From assembly GCA_016195825.1 (NCBI GenBank), contig JACPYV010000015.1, positions 1 to 64,000 on the forward strand: 64,000 bases of DNA. Reading direction: 5' to 3'. This DNA is from Burkholderiales bacterium (GTDB lineage: Bacteria > Pseudomonadota > Gammaproteobacteria > Burkholderiales > Burkholderiaceae_C). The notes under the pieces were generated by a model. The model searched no databases. It was not told the DNA's origin and saw nothing but the letters and a program-made list of their open reading frames with translations. Positions 25,765 through 34,202 of the stretch are shown one piece after another. Each line of letters begins with the position of its first letter. Position 1 is the first letter of the stretch. A program made the position numbers and the translations under genes.

Positions 25765-26249
25765 AAGCCTTGTTCAACGCCGCGCTGCGCACCTTCACCG
25801 ACCCGGGCCTGGCCCCGACCCGCCTGCCGGCGCCGCTGGACACGCTGGTCAGTCACCTGCAGTCGCTGGCGCTGCTGGCGGCGCGGCTCTACGTCGCCCA
25901 GGTGTTCTTCATGTCGGGCCTGACCAAGCTGCGTGACTGGTCGTCCACGCTGGCGTTGTTCAATGACGTCTACCAGGTGCCGCTGCTGCCGCCCGCACTG
26001 GCCGCCTACATGGGCACCGCCGGCGAGCTGAGTTTGCCCGTGCTGCTGGTGCTGGGCCTGGCCGGGCGCTTTGCTGGCGCGGGCCTGTTCGTCGTCAACC
26101 TGATGGCGGCGCTGTCGCTGATGGCCGACGACTTTTCGCCGGCCGCCCAGGCTCAGCACACGCTGTGGGGCGTGCTCGCAGTGGTGATCGCGCTATGGGG
26201 CGCGGGCCGCTGGTCGGCGGACCGCTTCATTCGCGTGGGCGGAAATTGA
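25761..26249 (+). CDS. DoxX-family membrane protein of the bufferin operon
   Basis: Four-helix integral membrane protein of 162 residues. Helix 1 contains LLAARLYVAQVFFMSGLTKL, the DoxX signature; further segments lie near LPVLLVLGLAG, GLFVVNLMAALSLM and LWGVLAVVIALWGAG. DoxX proteins commonly close bufferin operons and may be linked to quinone or redox functions, but the role is not known. The last 23 bases overlap convergent tolA. Confidence 0.82.
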   Translation: MKALFNAALRTFTDPGLAPTRLPAPLDTLVSHLQSLALLAARLYVAQVFFMSGLTKLRDWSSTLALFNDVYQVPLLPPALAAYMGTAGELSLPVLLVLGLAGRFAGAGLFVVNLMAALSLMADDFSPAAQAQHTLWGVLAVVIALWGAGRWSADRFIRVGGN

Positions 26250-27108
26250 GGATGATGACCGGCGGCACGCGGCCGTCGGTGTCCCGGGGCAGCGTCTCGG
26301 CCTTCTCGACGGCGCGCAGCACGGCGCGGTCCCATTCGGCGTCGCCGCTGGCCTTGATCACCTTGCTGCCCAGGATGCGGCCATCGGGCCCGAGCGCCAC
26401 CTGCACCTCGGCCGTCGGATTGGCCGCGCCGTCGTCCGAATAGATGATCAGCGGCCGGATCCTGCCCTTCACGCGGCCCACCCAGCCGGCGGACGGCGCA
26501 GCGTTCTGGGCGGCGTTACCCGTGGAGCCCGGTGTGCCGCCGGCCATGCCCTGTATGCGACGCAGGTTCTCCTGGCGCAGCGCTTCCCGGCGGGCGTCGG
26601 CATCCTTGGCTTCCTTCGCTTCCTTCGCGGCTTGGGTGTCCTTGGTCTTCTTGCGCTCCAGCTCGTCCTTGGCTGCCTTCTCCTTCGCCGCCTTATCTTT
26701 GGCTTCCTTGGCGTCCTGAGCGTCCTTCTCTTTCCTGGCCGCTTTTTCGCGCTCCAGTCGGGCAGCGTCCTCGCGGGCTTTTTCTTCCTTGACCTTCTTC
26801 GCCTTGGCGATGGCGATCTCAGCCTCGCGCTGCTCGGCCTCAACTTGAGCTTCCGCGGCGGCGCGCTGCTGGGCCTTCAGGTCGGGCTTGGGCGCCTCGG
26901 GTTCTGGCTCGGGCGGTGCCTCTTCGCGTGGCGCGGCGATCTGCGGCACGCTGGCCCACAGCTCAGCCTCGAAGGCCGGCGTGGCGTCGCTGCGCCAGTG
27001 CAGGCCGTAGCTCAGTGCCACGATCAGCAGACCATGGGCGAACAGCGCGAGCGCCAGGCCACGGCCTATGCCGGCGGCCTCAGGGGGGCGCAAGGTCGCA
27101 GCGCTCAT
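26227..27108 (-). CDS. tolA: Tol system envelope protein TolA
   Basis: Protein of 293 residues: N-terminal membrane anchor (GRGLALALFAHGLLIVALSYG), an exceptionally Lys/Ala/Glu-rich helical domain (about 70-190, repeats such as AKEAKEAKDADARRE) that spans the periplasm, and a C-terminal TonB-like domain (GRVKGRIRPLIIY, VQVALGPDGRILGSKVIKAS). It links TolQ/TolR to outer-membrane partners. TGATG overlap with tolR. Neither tolB nor pal follows: the gene converges on doxX with a 23-base overlap. Confidence 0.92.
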   Translation of the reverse strand: MSAATLRPPEAAGIGRGLALALFAHGLLIVALSYGLHWRSDATPAFEAELWASVPQIAAPREEAPPEPEPEAPKPDLKAQQRAAAEAQVEAEQREAEIAIAKAKKVKEEKAREDAARLEREKAARKEKDAQDAKEAKDKAAKEKAAKDELERKKTKDTQAAKEAKEAKDADARREALRQENLRRIQGMAGGTPGSTGNAAQNAAPSAGWVGRVKGRIRPLIIYSDDGAANPTAEVQVALGPDGRILGSKVIKASGDAEWDRAVLRAVEKAETLPRDTDGRVPPVIILNFRPRE

Positions 27109-27542
27109 CAGTTCGTCGACGCGCCGCTCTTCACGGCCAGCCCGACGCGCTGGATGCCCGCGCGCTGCAGCACATCCATGATCTGCACCACGGCCTCGTA
27201 CTTGACGTTCTTGTCGGCGGAAATCACGACCGGGCTGGTCGCGTCCTTGCCCTGCGCCTTCTTCACGCGTTCGGCCAGGCGGTTCACCGGGATGGACTCG
27301 GGTTCGAGCTGATCGACCTTGATCTTGAGCTTCTCATCGGTGCCGACGATGACCTGGATGACATGGTCAGGCTGCTGGCGGCTCTTGCCGATGCTGGGCA
27401 GGTCGACGAGGCCGGTCGTGATCAGCGGTGCACTGACCATGAAGATGATGAGCAGCACCAGCATCACGTCGATGAACGGGACCATGTTGATCTCGTTCAT
27501 CGTGCGGCGCCGGCGTCCGCCTCGGGCAGAGACGGACGCCAT
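27108..27542 (-). CDS. tolR: Tol system protein TolR (ExbD family)
   Basis: Protein of 144 residues with one membrane helix after a basic start (EINMVPFIDVMLVLLIIFMV, including the functional Asp) and a small periplasmic domain (DKNVKYEAVVQIMDVLQRAG). It forms the proton-driven motor with TolQ. Overlaps tolQ and tolA by single bases (TGATG), a typical compact tol arrangement. Confidence 0.93.
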   Translation of the reverse strand: MASVSARGGRRRRTMNEINMVPFIDVMLVLLIIFMVSAPLITTGLVDLPSIGKSRQQPDHVIQVIVGTDEKLKIKVDQLEPESIPVNRLAERVKKAQGKDATSPVVISADKNVKYEAVVQIMDVLQRAGIQRVGLAVKSGASTN

Positions 27543-28219
27543 CAGTGCTGACCCGTCGCATTGCGTTGCAGGATGTTGGAGAACTCCTCGATGAAGGTCT
27601 CCAGCGTGATGGCGCTGCGGTCGATCTGGCGAGCGAAGCGGTTGTAGGCCAGCACGGCAGGGATAGCGGCGAACAGGCCGATGGCCGTGGCCACCAGCGC
27701 CTCGGCGATGCCCGGCGCCACCGTGGCCAGAGTCACTTGCGTCAGGTTGGACAGGCCAACGAAGGCGTGCATGATCCCCCAGATGGTGCCGAACAGGCCC
27801 ACATAGGGCGAGACAGAACCGACCGACGCAAGGAAGGACAGGTTGCTCTCCATCGCATCCAGTTCACGGTGGAAGCTGGCCCGCATCGCGCGGCGGGCGG
27901 CGTCGAGCAGCGCACCGCCATCGGTGACACGCTTCTCGCGCAGCTTCAGGAACTCGCGCATGCCCGACGCGAAGATGCGCTCCAGCGGCGCGCCGTCGGT
28001 GCGATTGCCCACAGATTGGTAGAGATCGTTGAGGTTCTTGCCGCTCCAGAATTCGGCCTCGAAGGCGTCGTTGCGGCGCTTGATCTGGCCCAGGCCGATG
28101 AGCTTGCCGAAGATGACGCTCCAGCTTGCGAGCGACACGAGCAGCAGGCCCGCGATGACGAGCTGCACCGCGAAGCTGGCGTGCAGGATCAGGGAGACGA
28201 TGGACAGGTCTTGGTTCAT
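27542..28219 (-). CDS. tolQ: Tol system proton channel TolQ (ExbB/MotA family)
   Basis: Inner-membrane protein of 225 residues with three helices: about 15-40, 130-160 (VGLFGTIWGIMHAFVGL) and 165-195 (VAPGIAEALVATAIGLFAAI), the last two carrying the conserved residues of the TolQ/ExbB family. It couples proton motive force to TolA for outer-membrane constriction. ATGA overlap with ybgC, TGATG with tolR. Confidence 0.94.
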   Translation of the reverse strand: MNQDLSIVSLILHASFAVQLVIAGLLLVSLASWSVIFGKLIGLGQIKRRNDAFEAEFWSGKNLNDLYQSVGNRTDGAPLERIFASGMREFLKLREKRVTDGGALLDAARRAMRASFHRELDAMESNLSFLASVGSVSPYVGLFGTIWGIMHAFVGLSNLTQVTLATVAPGIAEALVATAIGLFAAIPAVLAYNRFARQIDRSAITLETFIEEFSNILQRNATGQH

Positions 28220-28692
28220 GCGGGGTGAAGCGCCGCGACGACGGCATCGGGAAGGCGTTGGGGTTTCAGGTCATCGGCGCGCACGCAGCCGATGCGGATC
28301 TCGCCCTCGGCAAGCAGCGTGTCACCGCGCAGCGCCCGCTGGCGCACGACGAGGCTGGCACGACCGGCGGGCAGCGGTTCGACGGTGATGGTCAGCAGGT
28401 CATCGAGCCTGGCCGGTGCGGCATAGCGCAGGCTGGTGGCGGCCACGACGAACATGACGCCGGTCTCCTCGCGAAGCTGATGCTGCTCGACACCGGCCGC
28501 GCGCAGCCATTCGGTGCGGGCACGCTCGAAGAACTTCAGGTAGTTGGCGTAAAAGACGATGCCGCCGGCGTCGGTGTCTTCCCAGTAGACGCGGATGGGG
28601 AACTGAAAGCCCGGCGCCGCGCGGCCGCTGGAAGGCGCCGGAGCGCCCTCGGGGGGCAGCGAGCCAAGCGAAGTTTGGGGCACAACAGTCAT
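28216..28692 (-). CDS. ybgC: Tol-Pal-associated acyl-CoA thioesterase YbgC
   Basis: Hot-dog thioesterase of 158 residues with the family signature VYWEDTDAGGIVFYANYLKF, whose Asp is catalytic, then ERARTEWLRAAG. A start at ATG 28692 is used since it overlaps the aminotransferase stop by ATGA; the longer frame is not needed. It has about 30 residues before the domain that are not typical. Cytoplasmic; the first gene of the tol block. Confidence 0.88.
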   Translation of the reverse strand: MTVVPQTSLGSLPPEGAPAPSSGRAAPGFQFPIRVYWEDTDAGGIVFYANYLKFFERARTEWLRAAGVEQHQLREETGVMFVVAATSLRYAAPARLDDLLTITVEPLPAGRASLVVRQRALRGDTLLAEGEIRIGCVRADDLKPQRLPDAVVAALHPA

Positions 28693-29750
28693 GCGAGCAC
28701 CCCGCGCAGACGGCGCATGGCTTCCTGCAGGTCTTCCATCGCCGACGCGAAGGACAGGCGCATCCAACGCTGCGGGTCCGCCAGGCCGAAGTCGCGGCCG
28801 GGCGTCAGCGCGACCTGGGCGCTCTGCAGCAGTTCGTGGGCGAAGGCCCAGCTGTCGGCGTGATGGCGGCTGACGTCCATCCAGGCGTAGAAGGCGCCGT
28901 CGGGTGCAACGGGCACGGTCAGGCCGAGGTCATTGAGGGCGCCCACGACGTAGTCGCGGCGTTCGCGCAGAATGTTGCGGCGGCGTTCAAACTCGACAAT
29001 GGACTCGGGCTCGAAGCCGCGCAACGCGGCCATCTGGGCCAGCGTGGACGGGCAGATGTAGAGGTTCTGCGCCAACCGCTCGATGGCTGGCACGAGAGCC
29101 GGTGGCAGCACCAACCAGCCCAGCCGCCAGCCCGTCATGCCGAAGTACTTGGAGAAGCTGTTGACCGAGACGATGTCCTCGCCCAGCGCCAGGGCCGTGT
29201 GGCCGAACTGTTCTTCGTAGCTCAGCGGCAGGTAGATTTCGTCGACGACCGTGACCCCGCCGCGCTCACGCACGAAGCCGGCAATGTCGGCCAGCACATC
29301 CGGTGCGATGGACGTGCCGGTCGGGTTGCTGGGCGACGCCAGCAACACGCCGCGCGTGGCGGGTGTCCAGGCCTCGCGCACCTGGCTCGCACCGAGCTGA
29401 AAACGCTCGGCCGCACCGGTGGGCAGCAGCCGTGGCGTCGCGTCCGCCGCCGTCACGAAGTGGCGGTTGCACGGGTAGCAGGGGTCGGGCATCAGTACCT
29501 CGTCGCCACGCTCGAAGAGGGCGAGGCAGGCGAGCTGCAGACCGGCCGACGCACCGGCGGTGATGGCAATGCGGTCCGGCGAGACGTCCAGACCGAAGCG
29601 CTGGGCGTACCAGCGCGACACGGCCTCGCGCAGTGCGGGCAGGCCCAGCGCATCGGTGTAGGGCGTGGGGCCCTGGGCCACACGGGCCACGGCCTCACGC
29701 ACGGCGGGTGCGGCGCCGAAGTCGGGCTCGCCGACGTTGAGCCGGATCAT
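28689..29750 (-). CDS. PLP-dependent class I/II aminotransferase
   Basis: Fold-type I aminotransferase of 353 residues. Visible: [66 protein letters not shown], and the PLP lysine in [17 protein letters not shown], with the closing arginine in [13 protein letters not shown]. The ATG at 29750 overlaps nusB by ATGA. Compared with AspC-like enzymes the first 20-25 residues (the IxPF-type segment) are missing; an in-frame upstream ATG adds only 15 residues and does not restore it. The amino donor and acceptor cannot be told from sequence. Confidence 0.8.
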   Translation of the reverse strand: MIRLNVGEPDFGAAPAVREAVARVAQGPTPYTDALGLPALREAVSRWYAQRFGLDVSPDRIAITAGASAGLQLACLALFERGDEVLMPDPCYPCNRHFVTAADATPRLLPTGAAERFQLGASQVREAWTPATRGVLLASPSNPTGTSIAPDVLADIAGFVRERGGVTVVDEIYLPLSYEEQFGHTALALGEDIVSVNSFSKYFGMTGWRLGWLVLPPALVPAIERLAQNLYICPSTLAQMAALRGFEPESIVEFERRRNILRERRDYVVGALNDLGLTVPVAPDGAFYAWMDVSRHHADSWAFAHELLQSAQVALTPGRDFGLADPQRWMRLSFASAMEDLQEAMRRLRGVLA

Positions 29751-30259
29751 GCGTCGCCCACCCCGGGCAGGGTCACACAGCGGACCGGCCGCCATACGTG
29801 CCGCCGCCTTGGCCGCACGCCATTGACGTACTTGTGGCCGTCGGTGCCACCAAAGGACTTGGCCAGCTCGACCGCCTCGTTGATGGCAACCCGGTAGGGG
29901 ATGTCCAGGAAGTGCTTGAGCTCGTATGCGCCGATCATCAGGATGGCGTGTTCGATGGGCGAAAGCTCGGTGGTCTTGCGGTCCACATGACGGGACAGGA
30001 TGGCGTCGAGGTCGGTCGCCTCGCTGACGCAGCCAGCCAGCAGCGAGTCGTAATGCTTCACGTCGAGCTTGGCGTAGCCGTCCTGCTCACGACCCAGCGC
30101 GACGATGGCGCCGAGGTCTTCACCAGTCAGCAGCCATTGGTAAAGGCCTTGCACGGCAGCCTCACGCGAGCGGCGGCGGGCGGACTTGACAGTGGCGCGC
30201 TTGGCCGGCGCCTTGGCAGGCGACTTGGCGGCAGGCTTGGGAGGGGGCGTCGCGGTCAC
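29747..30259 (-). CDS. nusB: Transcription antitermination factor NusB
   Basis: All-helical RNA-binding protein of 170 residues that acts in rRNA antitermination. The basic Lys/Ala/Pro-rich N-terminus is followed by [15 protein letters not shown]-like helix 1, then [19 protein letters not shown] and [25 protein letters not shown]. It starts with GTG 30259 in a GTGA overlap with ribH. The last 20 residues after YVNGV are Arg-rich and unlike other NusB proteins (see findings), which normally continue LDKLA. Otherwise intact. Confidence 0.88.
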   Translation of the reverse strand: MTATPPPKPAAKSPAKAPAKRATVKSARRRSREAAVQGLYQWLLTGEDLGAIVALGREQDGYAKLDVKHYDSLLAGCVSEATDLDAILSRHVDRKTTELSPIEHAILMIGAYELKHFLDIPYRVAINEAVELAKSFGGTDGHKYVNGVRPRRRHVWRPVRCVTLPGVGDA

Positions 30260-30729
30260 TCGATGTCTTTCAGCAGGTTGGCCATTTCGACCGCGACGCG
30301 CGCGGCGTCGCGGCCCTTGGGCTCGGCACGGGCCCAGGCCTGGGCTTCGTTCTCGACGGTCAGGATGGCGTTAGCTATCGGGATGCCGTGGTCCAGGCCG
30401 ACCCGGGTCACGGCCGCGCCGCTTTCGTTAGCGACCAGCTCGAAGTGGTAGGTCTCGCCGCGGATGATGCAACCCAGCGCGATCAGCGCGTCGAAGTCAT
30501 CGCTCTCGGCCAGCGCCTGCAGGGCCAGCGGCACCTCCAGCGCGCCAGGCACCGTGATGTGACGGATGGCCTCGGCCGGCACGCCCAGCACCGACAGCTC
30601 GGCAAGGCAGGCGCTGGCCAGCGCTGAGGTGATCGAGTCGTTGAAGCGCGCCTGGACGATGGCGACGGTCAGCTCGCTGCCGTCGAGCGCACCTTCGAGG
30701 CCGGGCAGGCCTTGTTCGGAATCTTGCAT
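30256..30729 (-). CDS. ribH: 6,7-dimethyl-8-ribityllumazine synthase RibH
   Basis: Penultimate enzyme of riboflavin synthesis, 157 residues. Visible: [20 protein letters not shown], the substrate loop [28 protein letters not shown] and [15 protein letters not shown]. Forms icosahedral or pentameric shells in known relatives. Ends in a GTGA overlap with nusB and starts 15 bases after ribB, the usual ribB-ribH-nusB order in beta-proteobacteria. Confidence 0.95.
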   Translation of the reverse strand: MQDSEQGLPGLEGALDGSELTVAIVQARFNDSITSALASACLAELSVLGVPAEAIRHITVPGALEVPLALQALAESDDFDALIALGCIIRGETYHFELVANESGAAVTRVGLDHGIPIANAILTVENEAQAWARAEPKGRDAARVAVEMANLLKDIE

Positions 30730-30744
30730 GGCGGGTCTTTCGGG

Positions 30745-31842
30745 TCAGCAGTGGGGTGGAGCGATGAAGCCGGTCACTTCGAGACCGTAGCCGGTCATGC
30801 TGGGCATGCGGCGCGGGCTGCCCAGCAGGCGCATGCGGTGCACGCCCAGCGCCTTCAGGATCTGGGCGCCGACGCCGTAGGTGCGCAGGTCCATTGCGCC
30901 CTTGGTCGGCGGCGTGGCTTGCTCGGACCGCACGCGGGCCAGCACGCCGACCGCATCGTCGCCGCAATTCAGCAGCACGGCGACGCCGGCGGGACTGGCC
31001 TTCAGTGCGGCCAGCGCGGCGGGCAGGCCCCACGAGTGACCACAGGAGCCTGCTTCCAGCAAGTCCATGATCGACAGCGGCTCATGAACGCGCACCAGCA
31101 CCTCGTCGGCCGGCGTCCACTGTCCCTGGCTGAGCGCCAGGTGGGTGGCACCGGTGCGGTCTGTGAAGACCTGGCAGTCGAACTCGCCCTGGGCGGTGTT
31201 CAGCCGGCGCTGCGCCACGCGCGTGATGAGGCTTTCATGGCGGCTGCGGTATTCGATGAGGTCGGCGATGGTGCCGATCTTCAGGCCGTGCTCGGCAGCG
31301 AAGATCTCCAGGTCCGGCAGGCGCGCCATCGTGCCGTCGTCTTTCATGATCTCGCAGATCACCGACGTCGCGGACAGGCCGGCCATGCGTGACAGGTCAC
31401 ATCCGGCCTCGGTATGGCCGGCGCGCATCAGCACACCGCCATCCTGGGCCTGCAGCGGGAAGATGTGGCCGGGCTGGACCAGATCGCTGGCCTTGGCGTC
31501 GGGGGCCACGGCGGCCTGCACCGTTCGGGCGCGGTCGGCGGCGGAGATGCCGGTCGTGACGCCGCTGGCCGCCTCGATGGACACCGTGAAGGCCGTGCCA
31601 TGCTGGGTGCCGTTGCGGCGCGTCATAGGCGGCAGCTGCAGCCGCTCGCAATGCTCGCGCGGCAGCGTGAGGCAGATCAAGCCGCGGCCGTAGCGAGCCA
31701 TGAAGTTGATGGCCTCTGGCGTGACGAGGTCGGCAGCGAGGACGAGGTCACCCTCGTTCTCGCGGTCTTCCTCGTCCACGAGGATGACCATGCGGCCGGC
31801 GGCCAGCTCGGCGACCAGCTCTGGAATGGGGGAGATGGGCAT
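30745..31842 (-). CDS. ribB: RibB with degenerate GTP-cyclohydrolase II domain
   Basis: Protein of 365 residues. The N-terminal half is an intact 3,4-dihydroxy-2-butanone-4-phosphate synthase (RibB): [17 protein letters not shown] acidic metal site, TGISAADRA and [16 protein letters not shown]. The C-terminal half has the fold of GTP cyclohydrolase II but lacks its HS-E-C-TGDVFGSLRCDCG zinc site; at that place reads [20 protein letters not shown]. So only the RibB reaction is expected, the RibBX type. Second gene of the riboflavin block. Confidence 0.9.
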   Translation of the reverse strand: MPISPIPELVAELAAGRMVILVDEEDRENEGDLVLAADLVTPEAINFMARYGRGLICLTLPREHCERLQLPPMTRRNGTQHGTAFTVSIEAASGVTTGISAADRARTVQAAVAPDAKASDLVQPGHIFPLQAQDGGVLMRAGHTEAGCDLSRMAGLSATSVICEIMKDDGTMARLPDLEIFAAEHGLKIGTIADLIEYRSRHESLITRVAQRRLNTAQGEFDCQVFTDRTGATHLALSQGQWTPADEVLVRVHEPLSIMDLLEAGSCGHSWGLPAALAALKASPAGVAVLLNCGDDAVGVLARVRSEQATPPTKGAMDLRTYGVGAQILKALGVHRMRLLGSPRRMPSMTGYGLEVTGFIAPPHC

Positions 31843-31866
31843 AGCTGCTGATTGTAGGTGGCGACC

Positions 31867-32898
31867 CTAGGTCGGGCGCAGGCGCAAGCGCAGATCCTGG
31901 CCCAGCGGTGTGGCCTCGATCAGGCGCCAGTGGCGGGCGTCGCCGAGGGCCGGTAGCGGGGCGAGGGCGGCTAGTGGCCGGCCCTCGCCGATGAGCACGG
32001 GCGCCTGGTAGACCAGGAGTTCATCGACCAGGCCGGCATCGAGGAAGGCGCCGGAAAGCGTCGGGCCTGCCTCCACATGCAATTCGTTAATCCCCTGGGC
32101 GCCGAGCTCGGCGAGCAGTGCGGCCAGATCGGCCCGGCCGGGCCCGATGAGCCGTGCCTCGCCGGGCGGTTGGAGGATGCGCGCCGATGCGGGCGTGCGC
32201 CCCTGCGGGTCCAGCACCAGGCGCAGAGGCTGTTTCATGGTCGGCACCAGGCGCACGTCCAGCCGTGGGTCGTCGGCCAGCACGGTGCCGATACCGGTCA
32301 GCACGGCGCCGGCTCGGCGGCGCCAGGCATGGCCATCGGCGCGGGCAGCTTCTCCCGTGATCCACTGGCTGCGCCCGTCGGGCAATGCCGTGCGTCCATC
32401 CAGCGAGATGGCGGACTTCAGCCGTACAAAAGGCCGGCCACGTTGCATGCGCGAAAAGAAGCCGATGTTGAGTTCACGAGCCGCGTCGGCGATGGCCGGG
32501 TCGGCCAGTTCCACGGCGATTCCCGCGGCCTGCAGCCGCGCGAGCCCGCGCCCGGCGACCTGGGGGTTTGGGTCTTCGATGGCCGCGACGACGCGTGCGA
32601 TGCCCGCGGCGATCAGCGCGTCGCAGCAGGGCGGCGTGCGGCCGTGGTGGGAGCAGGGCTCCAGCGTGACGACGGCGGTCGCGCCGTGCAAGTCGTTGCC
32701 ACGAGCTTTAGCGTCGCGTAGCGCCATCACCTCGGCATGGGCGCCACCTGCCGCCTGCGTGTGGCCTGCTCCCAGCGTCTCGCCGTCAGCGGAGAGCATC
32801 ACACAGCCAACACGGGGGTTGGGATCACTCAGGCCAATGGACTGTGAAGCGAGGGACAGCGCGTGGCGCAGCGCGTCGGAAATGTCGAGAGCGGGCAT
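31867..32898 (-). CDS. ribD: Bifunctional riboflavin deaminase/reductase RibD
   Basis: Two-domain enzyme of 343 residues. N-terminal pyrimidine deaminase with the zinc ligands [13 protein letters not shown] and [14 protein letters not shown]-terminal reductase with [32 protein letters not shown] and [14 protein letters not shown]. The gene opens the riboflavin block, 24 bases ahead of ribB. No riboflavin synthase (ribE) lies between them or elsewhere in view, which departs from the usual ribD-ribE-ribB order; no FMN riboswitch is visible upstream since only 20 bases separate it from the pilin gene. Confidence 0.94.
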   Translation of the reverse strand: MPALDISDALRHALSLASQSIGLSDPNPRVGCVMLSADGETLGAGHTQAAGGAHAEVMALRDAKARGNDLHGATAVVTLEPCSHHGRTPPCCDALIAAGIARVVAAIEDPNPQVAGRGLARLQAAGIAVELADPAIADAARELNIGFFSRMQRGRPFVRLKSAISLDGRTALPDGRSQWITGEAARADGHAWRRRAGAVLTGIGTVLADDPRLDVRLVPTMKQPLRLVLDPQGRTPASARILQPPGEARLIGPGRADLAALLAELGAQGINELHVEAGPTLSGAFLDAGLVDELLVYQAPVLIGEGRPLAALAPLPALGDARHWRLIEATPLGQDLRLRLRPT

Positions 32899-32918
32899 CC
32901 GCTCAGTCTAGCCAGCGC

Positions 32919-34202
32919 TCAGCTGGGCTGGAGCTGGTAGGTCGTGTAGTCGACAAAGATACCGGCCGAGGTGTCTATGGTGGCCGTCGGGCAGGACAGG
33001 CTACCGCGGATCACGAGGAAGTTCTGCCGCACCAACGAATAGCTGACCCCGCTGTAGGAAGCCGGGTGCTCTTCGTTGTCGATCCTGGTATTGCCGTTGT
33101 AGTCGGCGCTGTAGCGGCACACCTTGACGTGCGAATCGTCCGTGCCGAGGTTCAAGCCGCCGAGCAGCACCTGACCCCACCAGTTGCGCGGCGACTGGCT
33201 GTTGGGGTAGACGATGCAGTTGTAGTTAACCAGCGTCTGCGTGGACGGACTCGAAGAGGGTGCGTCGCTGAAACACTCATGGTTCGGCGTGATCGAGTAC
33301 TCGCCGCCGGGCGCCAGCACGATGGCACCGTTGGCATTTCTCACCGTGAACTGGCTGGGCGTCAAGGACAAGTAGACCGACAGCGGCAGGGCCGTGCCCG
33401 TGGGCGCCGCCGGGGCGATGTCCTCCTGCTGCCGGGTGTCGGAGAAGCGGATCGTGCCGCCCACCAGATAGCCGACCGTGTTGTTCTTGCAAGTGTCGAC
33501 GTCACGGGGTGTCAGCGACGACACGGCCGTACCGATATCGATGCTGCATTTGCCGGTGATGACACCGGTGACGTTGTTGAACACCCAGACCGTCTGGCTG
33601 CCGCCGCTCGGTCTGAAGGCGCTGGACTTGTTACCCAGATCTTTGGCAGCCACCGGAATGGCAGGGTTGCGGCCATCCGGCACCCGGATGCTGTTAGTGG
33701 GGGGAGTGACGCCCAAGGCGCCACCGAAGGACGGATCGGTGCGCGAGATGACCGTGGCCAGAGTCAGCGTTTCCGGGGCGCCTGACCGGTCCTTCCAAGC
33801 GACCTTGACCGACACGGTCTGGGCTTGGGGCTCCGTCTTGTCCTTGACCAGCGGGGTCACATCCCGGTACAGCTGGAACGTCGAGTTCGCGTTTTCTGGG
33901 GTGAGCGACCGGGCATCGAGCGTGACGACGTCGTTGTCGTAGTCCATCACGCCACTTGCTGCCTGGCTGGCCGATGCGCTCACCACCGAGAAAGACCTCA
34001 ACGATGCCGTCTCCGCCTGGGCGAGGCGCATGGCCTCGCTACGCTGCTTGGCCAGGTCACCGCTGCGGCGCAGGTTGCCCATCAACCCCACCAGGGCGAC
34101 CATGCCGAAGGACATCACCATCAAAGCCACAAGGGCTTCGATCATCGTGACGCCGCGCTGGGGCCGGCCAGCAGTTGGAAGACCGTCTTGAAATTGCTTC
34201 AT
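32919..34202 (-). CDS. pilV: Large PilV-like type IV minor pilin
   Basis: Prepilin of 427 residues with the cleavage site QRG-VTMIEALVALMVMSFGMV (Glu at +5) and the PilV-like helix continuation LRRSGDLAKQRSEAMRLAQAE. It is more than twice the length of a usual PilV: about 250 extra residues form a C-terminal domain with Thr/Ser/Asn-rich beta strands and several cysteines (GKCSIDIG, VDTCKNN, NHECFSD, YNCIVYP, RGSLSCPT). It overlaps pilX by ATGA and is the last pilin before ribD. Confidence 0.78.
   Translation of the reverse strand: MKQFQDGLPTAGRPQRGVTMIEALVALMVMSFGMVALVGLMGNLRRSGDLAKQRSEAMRLAQAETASLRSFSVVSASASQAASGVMDYDNDVVTLDARSLTPENANSTFQLYRDVTPLVKDKTEPQAQTVSVKVAWKDRSGAPETLTLATVISRTDPSFGGALGVTPPTNSIRVPDGRNPAIPVAAKDLGNKSSAFRPSGGSQTVWVFNNVTGVITGKCSIDIGTAVSSLTPRDVDTCKNNTVGYLVGGTIRFSDTRQQEDIAPAAPTGTALPLSVYLSLTPSQFTVRNANGAIVLAPGGEYSITPNHECFSDAPSSSPSTQTLVNYNCIVYPNSQSPRNWWGQVLLGGLNLGTDDSHVKVCRYSADYNGNTRIDNEEHPASYSGVSYSLVRQNFLVIRGSLSCPTATIDTSAGIFVDYTTYQLQPS

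Noticed and set aside
32899-32918. FMN riboswitch before ribD
   Set aside because: Only 20 bases lie between the pilV stop and the ribD region on the relevant side and no RFN-like elements were seen upstream within the pilin gene.
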